A stretch of 64,000 nucleotides of DNA from an uncultured Muribaculaceae bacterium (lineage in GTDB: Bacteria > Bacteroidota > Bacteroidia > Bacteroidales > Muribaculaceae): contig CAJTOZ010000009.1 in assembly GCA_910578095.1 (NCBI GenBank), forward strand, positions 1 to 64,000, given 5' to 3'. The notes beneath the pieces are model-generated. The model ran no database searches and was not told where the DNA came from. It saw nothing but the letters and a program-made list of their open reading frames with translations. The translations under genes and the position numbers were made by a program. This document shows positions 9,320 through 19,400 of the stretch, in pieces. The first letter of the stretch is position 1. Each line of letters starts with the position of its first letter.

Positions 9320-10861
9320 TTACATCGGGGCGTTGTCGTAGATGGTCTGCAGGGTGTAGGCGGGATCGTCGTTGTAGTAGCCGCGCACCATGGTTTCTAC
9401 TGCGGGCTGTGATTTGGTGCCGATGTAGCTGCCGGTGGCGTGGTTGAAGAGGCCGAAGGCTTCCTTGCCGGTGGCCGCGGAACCATTGTCCCAGAAGAAG
9501 AGCGCTATGTCTTTGTCGGCGGCTGCGCGGCACACATATTCGAGGTAGTAGAGGCGGAAGCTCTCGGCGCGGTCGTCGGCGCGCGTGGTGGCTCCGAATT
9601 CGCCCACATATACGCCGCGTCCGGAGAATTTGCCGGTGAGCGAGGCAAAGGTGTCGGTCACGTTATTTTCGTCGCCCCATGTGTCTTTTTTGCCGGCGGT
9701 GCCTGTGTGGCCCCATTCGGTATATTTAGCTTCGATGGCGAAGGTGGTGGGGTCGTAGAAGTGTACGGCCACGAGCAGGCGGTCGTTGGCAGTGTCGTCG
9801 GGCAGCACGAGGTTGTCGATGGTGAGGGAGGGGTTGGTGCAGTAGCCGGGGATGCCGAGGAAACGCGTGGCGTTGTTGCCGCCTGCGGAGCGCACGGCGT
9901 CGACAAATGTCTGGTTCCATTCATTGAGGGTGGCATACTGTTTGCCTCCGTCGTTACGGTTGTCGCCCCATCCCCATTTGCCGTCGTGGATTTCATTGAA
10001 GGCCTCAAACATGAGGAACTGGCCTTTGTCGGCAAAGCGCTCGGCTATCTGTTTCCACATTGCTGCGAGCTGTGCTTTCACTGCTGCGTTTTTGGCGGCA
10101 TCGGTGGCGGCGTTCTTTATGTCCAGCCAATAGGCGCTGTCGGCACCATCGTGGTGGATATTGATGATGGTGCGGAGGCCGGCGTTTTCGGCGTAGTCCA
10201 CCACTTCGGCTATGCGATCGAGCCATGCGGCGTCGATGGTGTAGTCGGGAGCCTCGCCGATATGTCCGAGCCACGTGATGGGGATGCGCACGGAGCGGAA
10301 TCCTGCATGTGCGAGGGCTATGAAGAGGTCCTGCGTGGCGGCGGCATTGCCCCATGCGGTTTCAGACGACACGCCGTTGCTATGGGAGTCGAACTGGTTG
10401 CCGAGGTTCCATCCGAGGCCAAGAGCCTGCGCATATTCTATTGATGTGGAGACATCTTCAAGCGTGGGAAGGTCGGGCACATTGCTGTTGGCCTCCTGGG
10501 CGATGCTTACATCGGTTGTGAGTTTGCCGGAGGTGAAGGTGATGGTGGTGGCGCGTTCCAGTCCGGAGTTGGGCGCAACAGAGAATACGAATGTGGCGAT
10601 ATCGTCGGTGCGGTCGGAGGATTTGCGCGTCACCCATGTGTCGGCGATTTTGGCGGTGGGCACGCGGGAGGATTTCACTGTGATGGTGATTTCCTCGCCA
10701 TCGGCACTTGCCTTTTCGTGGCTTACGGATTCTACGCTGAGGTAGGCTTCGGTGTCGCCGGGGGTTGGAACGGGATCGGGCTGATACTCATCGTCGGAGC
10801 AGCTCCAGAGTGTGGCCGAGGCGAAAAGGGCCACGGCAAAGGTTTTGATGTACTTAAGCAT
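9320..10861 (-). CDS. GH5 family endo-glycanase lipoprotein with BACON-like domain
   Basis: A 513-residue lipoprotein (Cys21 in LWSCSDD, acidic residues after the Cys as in surface-exposed Bacteroidetes lipoproteins). Residues about 40-125 resemble a BACON/Ig-like domain. Residues about 135-500 are a GH5 TIM barrel with GLGWNLGNQFD, the acid/base Glu290 in AFNEIHDG and the nucleophile Glu421 in VYVGEFGA. The GWNLGN and ETAWGN motifs point to subfamily GH5_4-like enzymes, which act on beta-glucans such as xyloglucan or mixed-linkage glucan; the substrate is not proven. It lies 3 bases after a close paralogue in one operon. No SusC/SusD pair is nearby. Confidence 0.9.
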   Translation of the reverse strand: MLKYIKTFAVALFASATLWSCSDDEYQPDPVPTPGDTEAYLSVESVSHEKASADGEEITITVKSSRVPTAKIADTWVTRKSSDRTDDIATFVFSVAPNSGLERATTITFTSGKLTTDVSIAQEANSNVPDLPTLEDVSTSIEYAQALGLGWNLGNQFDSHSNGVSSETAWGNAAATQDLFIALAHAGFRSVRIPITWLGHIGEAPDYTIDAAWLDRIAEVVDYAENAGLRTIINIHHDGADSAYWLDIKNAATDAAKNAAVKAQLAAMWKQIAERFADKGQFLMFEAFNEIHDGKWGWGDNRNDGGKQYATLNEWNQTFVDAVRSAGGNNATRFLGIPGYCTNPSLTIDNLVLPDDTANDRLLVAVHFYDPTTFAIEAKYTEWGHTGTAGKKDTWGDENNVTDTFASLTGKFSGRGVYVGEFGATTRADDRAESFRLYYLEYVCRAAADKDIALFFWDNGSAATGKEAFGLFNHATGSYIGTKSQPAVETMVRGYYNDDPAYTLQTIYDNAPM

Positions 10862-10864
10862 ATA

Positions 10865-12118
10865 TTATTGTTGGTTTGATTGATTTGCGAAAGGTGCGTT
10901 GTCGTAGATGGTTTGCAGTGTGGTGGTGTCGCCGGGGTTGTAGCCGTGCGTCATGGCTTCTGCCGCAGCGCGGGCAGCCGGACTGTAGAAGGCTCCGGTG
11001 GTGCGGTCGAAGAGACCGAATGCTTCGTGCCCTGTGCCACGGTTGCCGTTGTCCCAATAGGTGAGGGCGATACCGCGGTCGGCGGCTGCGCGGCACACAT
11101 ATTCAAGATAGTAGCGGCGGAATGCTTCGGCGCGTTCGGTGTCGCGGTTGCCGCAGCCGAATTCGCCTATGTACACGGGCGTGCCGTTGTCGATGAAGCG
11201 CTTGCGCAGCATGTCGAAGATGTCGGTCACGTTCTTTTCGTCGCCCCATGTCTCTTTTGCGGCTGTGTCGGCCGTGTGTCCCCATTCGGTTTTCTCCCCG
11301 TTGATGGCGAACGACACGGGATCGTAGAAATGTACGGCCACGAGCAGGCGGTCGGCCACGCTGTCGGCCGGCAGTTGCAGATGCTCGCATGTCAGCGCAG
11401 GATTGGTGCAGTAGCCGGGTATGCCGAGGAAGCGCGTGGTGTTGTTGCCCCCTGTGGCGCGCACGGCGTCGACAAATGTCTGCATCCATGCGTTGTGTGT
11501 GGCGTATTGTTTGCCGCCGTCGCTGCGGTTGGCGCCCCATCCCCATCCTCCATCGTGGATTTCGTTGGCGGCCTCAAAGATGAGAAACTGGCCTTTGTCG
11601 GCAAAGCGGCGCGCTATCTGGGTCCATACGGCTGCAAGTTGGGCCGACACTTCGGCTGCCCTCACTGAATCGGTGGCGGCGCCTTTTATGTCGAGCCAGT
11701 GGCGGGAGTCTGCTCCGTCGTGGTGTATGTTTATGATGGCGCGGAGGCCGGCGTTTTCGGCGTAGCCCACCACCTCGGCTATGCGGTCGAGCCATGCGGC
11801 GTCGATGGTGTAGTCGGGAGCTTCACCGATATGGCCGAGCCATGTGACGGGTATGCGCACGTGCGCGAATCCGGCGGCAGCCACACTGTCGAAGAGCGCC
11901 TGCGATACGGCAGGGTTGCCCCACGCGGTTTCGCCGGCCACACCATCGTTGTAGGCGTCAAACTGGTTGCCGAGGTTCCACCCTATGCCGAGCGTGCGGG
12001 CATAGTCGAGTGCGGAGATTGTGTCGGTTGCGGATGTTTCTTGCGTGCCGGCAGCCGGGCTGCATGAGCAGAACAGCGTGCATATGGCGGCTACTATAGC
12101 CGGAATGTGTTTTGTCAT
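10865..12118 (-). CDS. GH5 family endo-glycanase (paralogue without BACON domain)
   Basis: A 417-residue GH5 enzyme, clearly a duplicate of the downstream gene: the catalytic domains align throughout (GIGWNLGNQFD, TWLGHIGEAPDYTIDAAWLD in both). The acid/base is Glu186 in AANEIHDG and the nucleophile Glu319 in VYIGEFGC. The signal peptide ends in a Cys-rich segment (FCSCS), so it may be a lipoprotein with Cys19. It lacks the N-terminal BACON-like region, so the catalytic domain would sit close to the membrane. Its C-terminus runs past the paralogue's end by a few residues (ANQSNQQ). It is the first gene of a two-gene operon with a promoter at 12140-12170. Confidence 0.9.
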   Translation of the reverse strand: MTKHIPAIVAAICTLFCSCSPAAGTQETSATDTISALDYARTLGIGWNLGNQFDAYNDGVAGETAWGNPAVSQALFDSVAAAGFAHVRIPVTWLGHIGEAPDYTIDAAWLDRIAEVVGYAENAGLRAIINIHHDGADSRHWLDIKGAATDSVRAAEVSAQLAAVWTQIARRFADKGQFLIFEAANEIHDGGWGWGANRSDGGKQYATHNAWMQTFVDAVRATGGNNTTRFLGIPGYCTNPALTCEHLQLPADSVADRLLVAVHFYDPVSFAINGEKTEWGHTADTAAKETWGDEKNVTDIFDMLRKRFIDNGTPVYIGEFGCGNRDTERAEAFRRYYLEYVCRAAADRGIALTYWDNGNRGTGHEAFGLFDRTTGAFYSPAARAAAEAMTHGYNPGDTTTLQTIYDNAPFANQSNQQ

Positions 12119-12139
12119 TTGTGGTACTTTAGGTTAACG

Positions 12140-12170
12140 CAAAATTACAATGAAAATGGTGCTTCTGCAA
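12140..12170 (-). promoter_or_regulatory. Promoter of the GH5 pair, interlocked with a terminator
   Basis: Minus-strand TAATTTTG (12140-12147) lies 21 bases upstream of the ATG. A TTG (12168-12170) sits 20 bases further upstream as the -33 element. That TTG is in the loop of the hairpin at 12154-12187. Confidence 0.7.
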
Positions 12171-12187
12171 TAGCGGAAACACCATTT
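12154..12187 (-). terminator. Terminator hairpin after the metallophosphoesterase gene
   Basis: AAATGGTG (12154-12161) pairs with CACCATTT (12180-12187). On the minus strand the second arm runs into a T-rich stretch. It would end the transcript coming from the metallophosphoesterase gene and encloses the -33 box of the GH5 promoter. Confidence 0.55.
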
Positions 12188-12223
12188 AATGAGTTTTAAG
12201 GGGTATGATTTGTTGCTGGATGG

Positions 12224-13393
12224 TTATCTCAGTGTTATGAGTGTGATTTCAGGAGTGGCGCCTATGCGCATGGGGAGCCCTACGGTGCCGAGGCCGATGT
12301 TGACATACAGATGCCGGCCGAGGCTGTCGGTATAGAGGCCGCCCCATGTGGGGTATTTCCAGCTTGCGGGCGAGAAGCTGCCGATTTTCATCTGCATGGC
12401 GTGTGTGTGGCCAGAGAGTGTGAGGGCTATATTGGCACCGTTGTTGCCGGCTATGCTGTCGGTCCAGTGGCGCGGGTTGTGTGAGAGGAGTATTTTTGTG
12501 ACCTCGTCATCGGTGTGTGGGTAGGCACGTCGTAGGTCGCCGCGTGTGGTGAACGGCGGCTCGCCTATGTTCTCTACACCTATAAGAGCTATGGAGTCGG
12601 ATGCGCGGTGCAGCATGGCCGTGGAGTTGTCGAGCATGTGCCAGCCCATGCGGCGTTGGAGGGCGCGCAGGGTGTCGGCATCAGCTTTGTGTGCAGCCTC
12701 CGAAGTCCAGTTGTAGTAGTCGCCGTAATCGTGGTTGCCCATTACGGAGTATACGCCCAGTGGTGCGCACAGCCGCGACAAGGGTGAGGTGAACGGGCGC
12801 AACTCATTGCTGTGGCGGTTCACTATATCGCCGGTGAACAGGATGATATCGGGATGCAGGGCGTTGATGGCATCGACAGTTTTGGCCACGAAGATGGTGT
12901 CGTCGGCATAGGAGCCCACGTGCCAGTCGCTGATCTGCACGATGCGCATGCCCCGGAATGACTGTGGGAGGGTGGGGATGTCTATCTCTACCTCACGCAC
13001 ATCAAGGCGGAAACGCTCCACAAGTGCTCCCCACCACATGGCTCCGAAAGACACCACACCGAGCGCCACACCGGCTATTGTGAGCACATGCCAGCGGCGT
13101 CTGTGCCATAGATGTGGCAATGCGCCGGCGGCATCGAAGATCACAGCTATATATTTGGGCAGATATACGCTCCAGTAGGCATAGATGGCCCACATGATGC
13201 GCACGAGGAAGGCATCGTCGCCCACGCGTTTCGGCACGCAGATGATACCCGCCCACAACAGCGACAGAACTACGGATGCGGCTATGTGGAGCTTGCGTGC
13301 GCGCGGGTGGCGATGCAGACGCCGCCAGATGTAGAAGTCGATGGCGATGTTGAGCGCCAGCCCCAGAAGGGCCATTGCAAGGGGCAGACGCAT
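12224..13393 (-). CDS. Membrane-anchored calcineurin-like metallophosphoesterase
   Basis: A 389-residue protein with about four N-terminal membrane segments (residues 1-130), followed by a calcineurin-like phosphoesterase domain. All metal-binding blocks are visible: QISDWHVG, FTGDIVN, MGNHDYGD, LSHNP and LSGHTHAMQ. The arrangement matches the YkuE/YaeI-like group, whose members hydrolyse phosphodiesters or UDP-diacylglucosamine-like lipids at the membrane; the substrate here is unknown. It starts 3 bases after the acyltransferase gene, so the two are co-expressed, which makes a lipid substrate attractive but only by inference. Confidence 0.88.
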   Translation of the reverse strand: MRLPLAMALLGLALNIAIDFYIWRRLHRHPRARKLHIAASVVLSLLWAGIICVPKRVGDDAFLVRIMWAIYAYWSVYLPKYIAVIFDAAGALPHLWHRRRWHVLTIAGVALGVVSFGAMWWGALVERFRLDVREVEIDIPTLPQSFRGMRIVQISDWHVGSYADDTIFVAKTVDAINALHPDIILFTGDIVNRHSNELRPFTSPLSRLCAPLGVYSVMGNHDYGDYYNWTSEAAHKADADTLRALQRRMGWHMLDNSTAMLHRASDSIALIGVENIGEPPFTTRGDLRRAYPHTDDEVTKILLSHNPRHWTDSIAGNNGANIALTLSGHTHAMQMKIGSFSPASWKYPTWGGLYTDSLGRHLYVNIGLGTVGLPMRIGATPEITLITLR

Positions 13394-13396
13394 GGG

Positions 13397-14587
13397 CTAT
13401 CGCGACTCGTTGGCGCGTAGTTGGTTGACTACGGGATTGGCGTACATCATCAGCATCATGTGGCGCATGTAGGCGCGTTCTTCATCGGTGACATCCACCA
13501 CATCCACCTTGTCGAGCTGCGAGTTTATGTAGGCGTCGAAGCTGTTGACATCGGTTTCCGTGTAGTAGGCGCCGAAGCGGCTGGTGTTGTGATATTCGTC
13601 GTAGGCGATATAGTTGCAGGGATACAGGTGGTAGCCACGGTGGATGGCGTTGTCGATGATGCGGCAAGCTTCCCGCACCACCGGTCCGCGCTCCTCGGAG
13701 GGGAATTCCGCCAGACGGCTGTTGATGCATGGGCCGAGACGGAAGTGTACGCGTCCTTTGGGACTGAGCATGCCGGTCTCCATGCTGAACAGGTCGTCGC
13801 GCTGGCTTTTGTGGAAGTGCGGGTCGCGCTGCTTGAGCAGGAATTCGCGGGCCTTGAGATAGTCGTTGGGGTCAAATTCATAGCTGATGGCCACGGGCAT
13901 CAGGTTGACCTCCATCAACCGCTCTTTCACACTTCCTTCTCCGCCGAGGGCAAGCATCTTTATGAGACTTTCCTGTGTGAGGTCGTTGCTGTCCTTGGCT
14001 CGTCCCTCGCGCTGGGCTATCCACACCGATTCGTGGCGGCGGGTTATTGTATAGTGTATGTAGGCCGACAACTGCCGTGCGGCTTCGAGCGCGGCTGTGA
14101 CTTTAACATCGCGCTTGACGATGAAACTGCGGTTGAGCTTGACGAGATCGCTGATCCAGTCGTAAATAAGCAGATTATTGCCGATGGCCACCTGGGTGAC
14201 AGGCATGCCCCTGCGTATGAAGCAGAGATTGAGGAACGAAGCGTCGAGCACGATGTCGCGGTGGTTGGTGATGAAAGTGTAGCACAGCGAGGGATCGTAG
14301 TTCTCGATGCCGTCGAATGATATTCCCGAAGTGGTGCGGGCGGCGAGAAATTCCAGGAATTTTCCCATTACGCCACGCTGGAAATCGTCCTGTGTGGGCA
14401 CCTGTAGCAGTTCGCGGCAGAACTCGGCATAGTCTACGTCGGGCATTACATAGCGCACGGCGTGTTCAAATCCGGGCTCGCGCACGAGAGAACTCATCTT
14501 CTCGTGAAACTGCGCGTCGTCGTAGGGGGCAATATCCTTGAATTCGTCGGGTATAGTATATTCTGTTTCGTTGCTTATCGTCGTCAT
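13397..14587 (-). CDS. PlsB-like lysophospholipid/glycerol-3-phosphate acyltransferase
   Basis: A 396-residue protein with the PlsC-superfamily acyltransferase blocks: NHRDIVLDAS (the NHx4D-like catalytic motif), a following GNNLL/R-rich block and REGRAKDSND, which matches the glycerol-phosphate binding block of PlsB-like enzymes. It would transfer a fatty acyl group to a glycerol phosphate or lysolipid in phospholipid synthesis. The family is common in Bacteroidetes as a cytosolic or peripheral protein, and no signal peptide is seen. It has its own promoter at 14616-14623 and is followed 3 bases later by the metallophosphoesterase. Confidence 0.85.
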   Translation of the reverse strand: MTTISNETEYTIPDEFKDIAPYDDAQFHEKMSSLVREPGFEHAVRYVMPDVDYAEFCRELLQVPTQDDFQRGVMGKFLEFLAARTTSGISFDGIENYDPSLCYTFITNHRDIVLDASFLNLCFIRRGMPVTQVAIGNNLLIYDWISDLVKLNRSFIVKRDVKVTAALEAARQLSAYIHYTITRRHESVWIAQREGRAKDSNDLTQESLIKMLALGGEGSVKERLMEVNLMPVAISYEFDPNDYLKAREFLLKQRDPHFHKSQRDDLFSMETGMLSPKGRVHFRLGPCINSRLAEFPSEERGPVVREACRIIDNAIHRGYHLYPCNYIAYDEYHNTSRFGAYYTETDVNSFDAYINSQLDKVDVVDVTDEERAYMRHMMLMMYANPVVNQLRANESR

Positions 14588-14615
14588 GGCAATGAGTCGA
14601 TGTCGTTTCGAGCGG

Positions 14616-14623
14616 CAAAATTA
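14616..14623 (-). promoter_or_regulatory. -7 element of the acyltransferase gene
   Basis: Minus-strand TAATTTTG lies 28 bases upstream of the acyltransferase ATG and just beyond the stop of the pseudouridine synthase gene. No good -33 element is seen 19-22 bases upstream, so the site is tentative. Confidence 0.5.
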
Positions 14624-14638
14624 ATCAAAAATATTTAA

Positions 14639-15724
14639 TTAAACGCTGTGGGAAGCGGAATAGTTGCGCCAGCGCTCAATCAGAGCGGTCATGTCGGCGG
14701 GAATTTCGGAGGTGAAAAACATCTCTTCGCCGGTGTCGGGATGCACAAATCCGAGAGTGCGCGCGTGGAGCGCCTGCCGAGGGCAGGCTTCAAAGCAGTT
14801 GGCTATGAAAGCGTTGTAGGAAGCGGAGCGCAAGCCGCGCAGAGGCACGTCTCCGCCGTAGCGAGCGTCGTTGAACAATGTGTGCCCTATATGGCGCATG
14901 TGCACGCGTATCTGGTGGGTGCGCCCGGTCTCGAGCACGCAACGCACCACGGCCACATGGCCGAGCGGTTCCACTACCTCGTAGTGTGTGACGGCATGTT
15001 TGCCGCGTTCATCGCCGGGAGGGTAGACGGCCATTTGCAGGCGGTCGCGTTCATTGCGCCCGATGTTGCCTTCGATGCGCCCGGAGGGGGGATTGGGCAC
15101 GCCCCACACCAGAGCCACGTATTCCCGGCGTGTGGTCTTGTTGAAAAATTGCCGTCCGAGGTGTGTCTTGGCATCGGGGGTCTTGGCTATGACGAGCAGC
15201 CCGGAGGTGTCTTTGTCTATTCTGTGCACGAGGCCGAGACGCGGGTCGCTTACATCATAGTCCGGCGTGTCGCGGAAATGCCATGCGAGGGCATTGACGA
15301 GTGTGCCCGAGTAATTGCCGTGGCCCGGATGCACCACGAGCCCTGCAGGCTTGTTGACCACGAGCACGGTCTTGTCTTCATATACAATGTCGAGTGGGAT
15401 ATCCTCGGCTATTATCTCAAAGTCGTAGCGCGGACGGTCCATCACCACCTGCACCGTGTCGAGCGGCTTCACCCGGTAATTGCTTTTCACCGGTTTGCCG
15501 TTGACGATGATGCAGCCTGCCTGGGCGGCCTGCTGGATGCGGTTGCGGCTTGATTTTTGCAGTCTCAGGGCAAGAAATTTATCCACGCGCAACAGTTCCT
15601 GACCTTTGTCGGCCACGAATCGGAAGTGCTCGAACAGTTCGCGCCCGTCGCCTATATCGACTATGCGTGGCGTTTCATCCACGAGCGGTTCGCCCGGGTT
15701 GTCCAATAGTGTTTCGTCCTCCAT
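14639..15724 (-). CDS. rluD: RluA/RluD-family 23S rRNA pseudouridine synthase
   Basis: A 361-residue enzyme with an S4 RNA-binding domain (about 40-105) and an RluA catalytic domain (about 115-330). The catalytic Asp lies in HRIDKDTSGLLV; GRTHQIRVHMRHIG is the conserved second block. It would convert uridines of 23S rRNA to pseudouridine, as RluD does in helix 69. The position specificity is taken from family resemblance and is not certain (RluC or RluA relatives look alike). Its ATG overlaps the stop of the PASTA gene by one base. Confidence 0.88.
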   Translation of the reverse strand: MEDETLLDNPGEPLVDETPRIVDIGDGRELFEHFRFVADKGQELLRVDKFLALRLQKSSRNRIQQAAQAGCIIVNGKPVKSNYRVKPLDTVQVVMDRPRYDFEIIAEDIPLDIVYEDKTVLVVNKPAGLVVHPGHGNYSGTLVNALAWHFRDTPDYDVSDPRLGLVHRIDKDTSGLLVIAKTPDAKTHLGRQFFNKTTRREYVALVWGVPNPPSGRIEGNIGRNERDRLQMAVYPPGDERGKHAVTHYEVVEPLGHVAVVRCVLETGRTHQIRVHMRHIGHTLFNDARYGGDVPLRGLRSASYNAFIANCFEACPRQALHARTLGFVHPDTGEEMFFTSEIPADMTALIERWRNYSASHSV

Positions 15725-16380
15725 CAGTCGAATATTGCGTTGCTTTGGTCGTCGATCACATCATCCGGCACTCCATATTCCTCTACGGGAGTTTCAGGCG
15801 ACATCTCCTCTTCGGCTATCGGGGCCGAACCCACCTCGAGTGTAACGGTGGCATTGACGGGGATCTCGCTGTCGGGGCGCAGCAGACGGCCGTCCACTTT
15901 TGCCGATTCCACGAGGTCGGGATATTGCGACGGCACGGAGACTATGCGTATGGCGGTGATGCCGAGCCCGCGCAGATAACTTACTGCCTGGCGCGATGAT
16001 ACCCCTGTGACGGGCATGGTGAGGCGCACCATCTTGGGCGAGAATGCTGTGATGGTGACATACACCTGGCGGCCGCGTTTCACCACTGCTCCGGCATGTG
16101 GCCAGCTTTCCAGCACTGTGCCGGGAGCGGCAGTGCGGTCGTAGACGGAATCGGCGATCTCGATGTCGAGGTCGCAGTCGCGCAATAGTTCGGCCGCAGT
16201 GGCATAAGACATGTTCTTTATCTGTGGCACAGTGGAGGTGGAACCATGGTGGGTCCACACATTAAGGAATATCATGGCGAACCACACCAGCACGACCGCT
16301 GTTATGGTCATGATGATGAGATGGCTGATTATGGGATGGCTGCTGTAAAAGCGGCTGATAAACGACTTGTTGGAGTTCAT
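15724..16380 (-). CDS. PASTA-domain membrane protein
   Basis: About 218 residues from the ATG at 16380 (an upstream in-frame start would read through the promoter). One membrane segment (about 20-45) is followed outside by two PASTA-like domains: the first opens with VPQIKNMSYATAAELL, the second runs over about 118-185. The C-terminal tail is acidic. PASTA domains bind peptidoglycan fragments or beta-lactams in PknB kinases; single-pass PASTA proteins without a kinase are frequent in Bacteroidales and their role is unknown. The -7 box TAAATTTG ends 5 bases before the ATG. It is coupled to the pseudouridine synthase gene. Confidence 0.85.
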   Translation of the reverse strand: MNSNKSFISRFYSSHPIISHLIIMTITAVVLVWFAMIFLNVWTHHGSTSTVPQIKNMSYATAAELLRDCDLDIEIADSVYDRTAAPGTVLESWPHAGAVVKRGRQVYVTITAFSPKMVRLTMPVTGVSSRQAVSYLRGLGITAIRIVSVPSQYPDLVESAKVDGRLLRPDSEIPVNATVTLEVGSAPIAEEEMSPETPVEEYGVPDDVIDDQSNAIFD

Positions 16381-16385
16381 GCCTG

Positions 16386-16434
16386 CAAATTTAGTGAATT
16401 TTTTTCGGACGCTCTGCAATTTTTGCTAAATTTG
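16386..16434. promoter_or_regulatory. Divergent promoter region
   Basis: Two TAAATTTG -7 elements point away from each other: minus strand at 16386-16393 (5 bases before the PASTA ATG at 16380) and plus strand at 16427-16434 (15 bases before the macroglobulin ATG at 16450). Their -33 regions overlap around 16403-16419 and are only loosely TTTG-like, so the two promoters probably compete or are co-regulated. Confidence 0.65.
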
Positions 16435-16449
16435 CGATTATATAGATAT

Positions 16450-19400
16450 ATGGAAACTATGAACGCTCTCAAAAATATGTTGCTGTCGCTCGGCATGGTT
16501 TGCTCTGCCGGGACAGCCGCGGGTGCTCCGCCGCAACCCGAACCGGACTTTGCCCATCCGCGTGATGTGCTTAAAGAGGCTTATGCTGTGCTGAAAACTA
16601 CCGAAGGCGATGCCTCGGCCGGTCCGCAGCGTGTGCGCGCAGTGCTTGAGATATGCCATGCCGCCACGTCCATCGACCCCGACAGTGCATTCTCTCTCGT
16701 GGACATGTGCGCCGGGCTTGCCGCCAGCGAGGAGGCCGTGCCTGCCAAGGCCATGATGCAGCTGGCTGAGTCGAAGCTGCTCCGGAATATCTACGACAGC
16801 AAATTCTATGTGTACAACCGCTTGCAGACACCCGACGAACCTGTACCGGCCGACATACGCGAGTGGAACGGTAGGCAGTTCAAGGCTGCCATAGCGCGCA
16901 CGGCGCGCGAGGCCATGGCTACCGCACTCTCGCAGCCCGCGCCCCTCGATGCCTACGCCGCTGCGGTGGAGGCCGACTCCCTCACACTGGTATATTTCCC
17001 CGCTGTGGCCGATTTTGTGGCCTGCGATGTTGTGTCGCTGTTGCAGTCAGCGGATTTCGATAAGGAAGCCGATGGGATTGTAGCACGCATGCGCGATGCC
17101 GCCGCACCCGGCTCTGCCCCGTATTATTATTGGGCGGTTGAAGCATTGGATCATAATGCAAAGAAACTGTATGAATTCTATGCCGCTCACGAAGCCGATG
17201 AGTATGCACGCATGGCCCTTGAAAGACTGCTGATGTGTCCTTCGCGGGTTTCGACATACGATGCGGAAGACTATTTGTATGAAGACGACGATGAGGATGA
17301 AGAAGAAACCGACGATTATACCGACAATGAGTTCTTGGCCGGACTCGTGGAAAAGTCGCTCGAACGCTTCCCCGGATATTGGAATAACAACCGGCTGCGC
17401 AATGAGCTGGCGCGCCTGCGCCGGCCTTCGGTGTCGGTGAGTGCACCTGCGCTCATATGCCCGGGCAAACCGTTTAAAATATGCGTGGATGCCAGGAATG
17501 CCGCCAAAGCCGAGGCACGGTTGTACAAGCTCGACAGCAAAGCCTCGATGGAGGCGCGCCGTGTCAAATTCAGTGCTATGAAAGCCTTGCAGACTTTCTC
17601 CTTCGATGCCGAAAGAGAGTGGTTCAAGAGCTTCAATGCCGAGGCTGTGGTGCAGAATGCCGGCTGGTACTCGTTGCGTCCGGTGGTCGATGGCGAAATG
17701 GACGATAAGGCTTCGGCCTATCATTATGATATTATTATTGCCACGCCGGTAGTGCCGGTGGCGATGACCGGAACAGATGAACAGATTGTGGCCATGGCCG
17801 ATTTCACCACCGGCGCTCCTGTGCAGGGGGTGCGCGTGCTCACAAGCCGGCAAGACAAAGCCGATGTGCCGGCCGGCGTCACCGACAAGTACGGTCTCGC
17901 ACGTTTCAAACTCAAAGGAAGAATGCCTTACAGAGTGTCGGCAATAACGCCGTCCGGCGTACGTGTGGATTTCGGCAGGGGGCTCACCGTAAGCAACCCG
18001 TGGAAGAGCGACAGTGACAACGGCGTGGGCTATAACGCATCCGTCATGCCTGCCCGGCCTATATATCATCCCGGCGACACCTTGCAGTGGGCCGTGGTGA
18101 TAGACCGCTCCACCGACCGCAACCGCACCCGCGAAGCCGCGACAGACGTTGAGGCCGAAGTGGTGCTGCACGATGCCAACTACCAGGCTGTCGACACGGC
18201 CCGTGTCACCACCGACAGGTATGGCCGAGCCTATGGCAGCTTCGCTTTACCAAAAGATTTGCTCACAGGCAATTTCACGCTTGAGGTAATAGCAGGAGGC
18301 AAGTTACGGAACGTCAGCTCCGTAATGGTCAGCGACTACCGCATGCCCACCTTCGAGGTGGCCGGGGTAGAGGTGGTGCGCGATGCGCCATCGCGCGGCG
18401 ATGTGACGCTGCGCGGCCGCGCCGTCACATATTCCGGTATGCCTGTGGCCGATGCGCAGGTGTCGGCCGAAATCAACGGCACATACCGCTGGCGCTGGTG
18501 GCAACCCTCCACCTATGTGGGCACTGTTGACGCCCGCACCGACGCTGCCGGCGGTTTCGCACTTGTGGTTGCCGACAGCCTGTTGTCTGCATGCAACCTG
18601 CACGATTTCGTAGCAAACATTGTGGTGACCTCGCCATCCGCTGAGGTGGCTTCCGCAAGAAAAGTGTTTACCAACGGTCGGCCCTACGCCATTCGCTTCA
18701 CCGACGGACGATTCATCAAGTCGCTCACCCGCACCATATTGCCCATAGAGGTGTATGATGCTCAGGGCGCCAAAGCCGACATAACTTTGAAATGGACACT
18801 CCGCGGCTATATCGATGAAAAGACCGTGGCATCCGGCACATGCTCATCGCTCAATCCGGTGGCCGATCTCGACCGCGTGCGCGGCGGCTATTATCAGCTC
18901 GTAGTGGAGCCTGCCGATAAAGAGCTGGCCGACCGCGTGGTATCATCGAGCTACATTTTATATAATGTGGAACTCAACTCGCTGCCTGCCGATTTGCCAT
19001 TACTGGTGGATGTGACAAACGTGAAAACCAATGCTGCCGGCCGCGCCGCGTTCCAGTACGGGGTGGGGGCCGACAACACATGGCTCTACGCTGTGCTTTG
19101 CGCCGGCGACAAGATCGTGGAGATGGAAGTTCAGAAGCGCGACAAGGGCTTCCGCCATCTGTCGCTTGACCTGCCCGCCGATGCCGACTGCGGCCGCCTG
19201 AGCATGTTCACAGTGCGCGATGGTAGGGTGACGCGCTACGATGTTGAAATCACGCGTCCTTCCGACCGCAAGCTCACCATATCCGGCGAGAGCTTCCGCG
19301 ACCGTCTTGTGCCCGGTGCAGCCGAAAACTGGCGTCTGCGCGTGAGCGGAGCCGATGGCAAAGATGCCGACGCAGCCATGACGGCCACTATGTACAACCA

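Noticed and set aside
16246..16449. N-terminal extension of the macroglobulin frame
   Set aside because: It crosses the divergent promoter and the signal peptide would be lost; the ATG at 16450 or 16459 is the better start.
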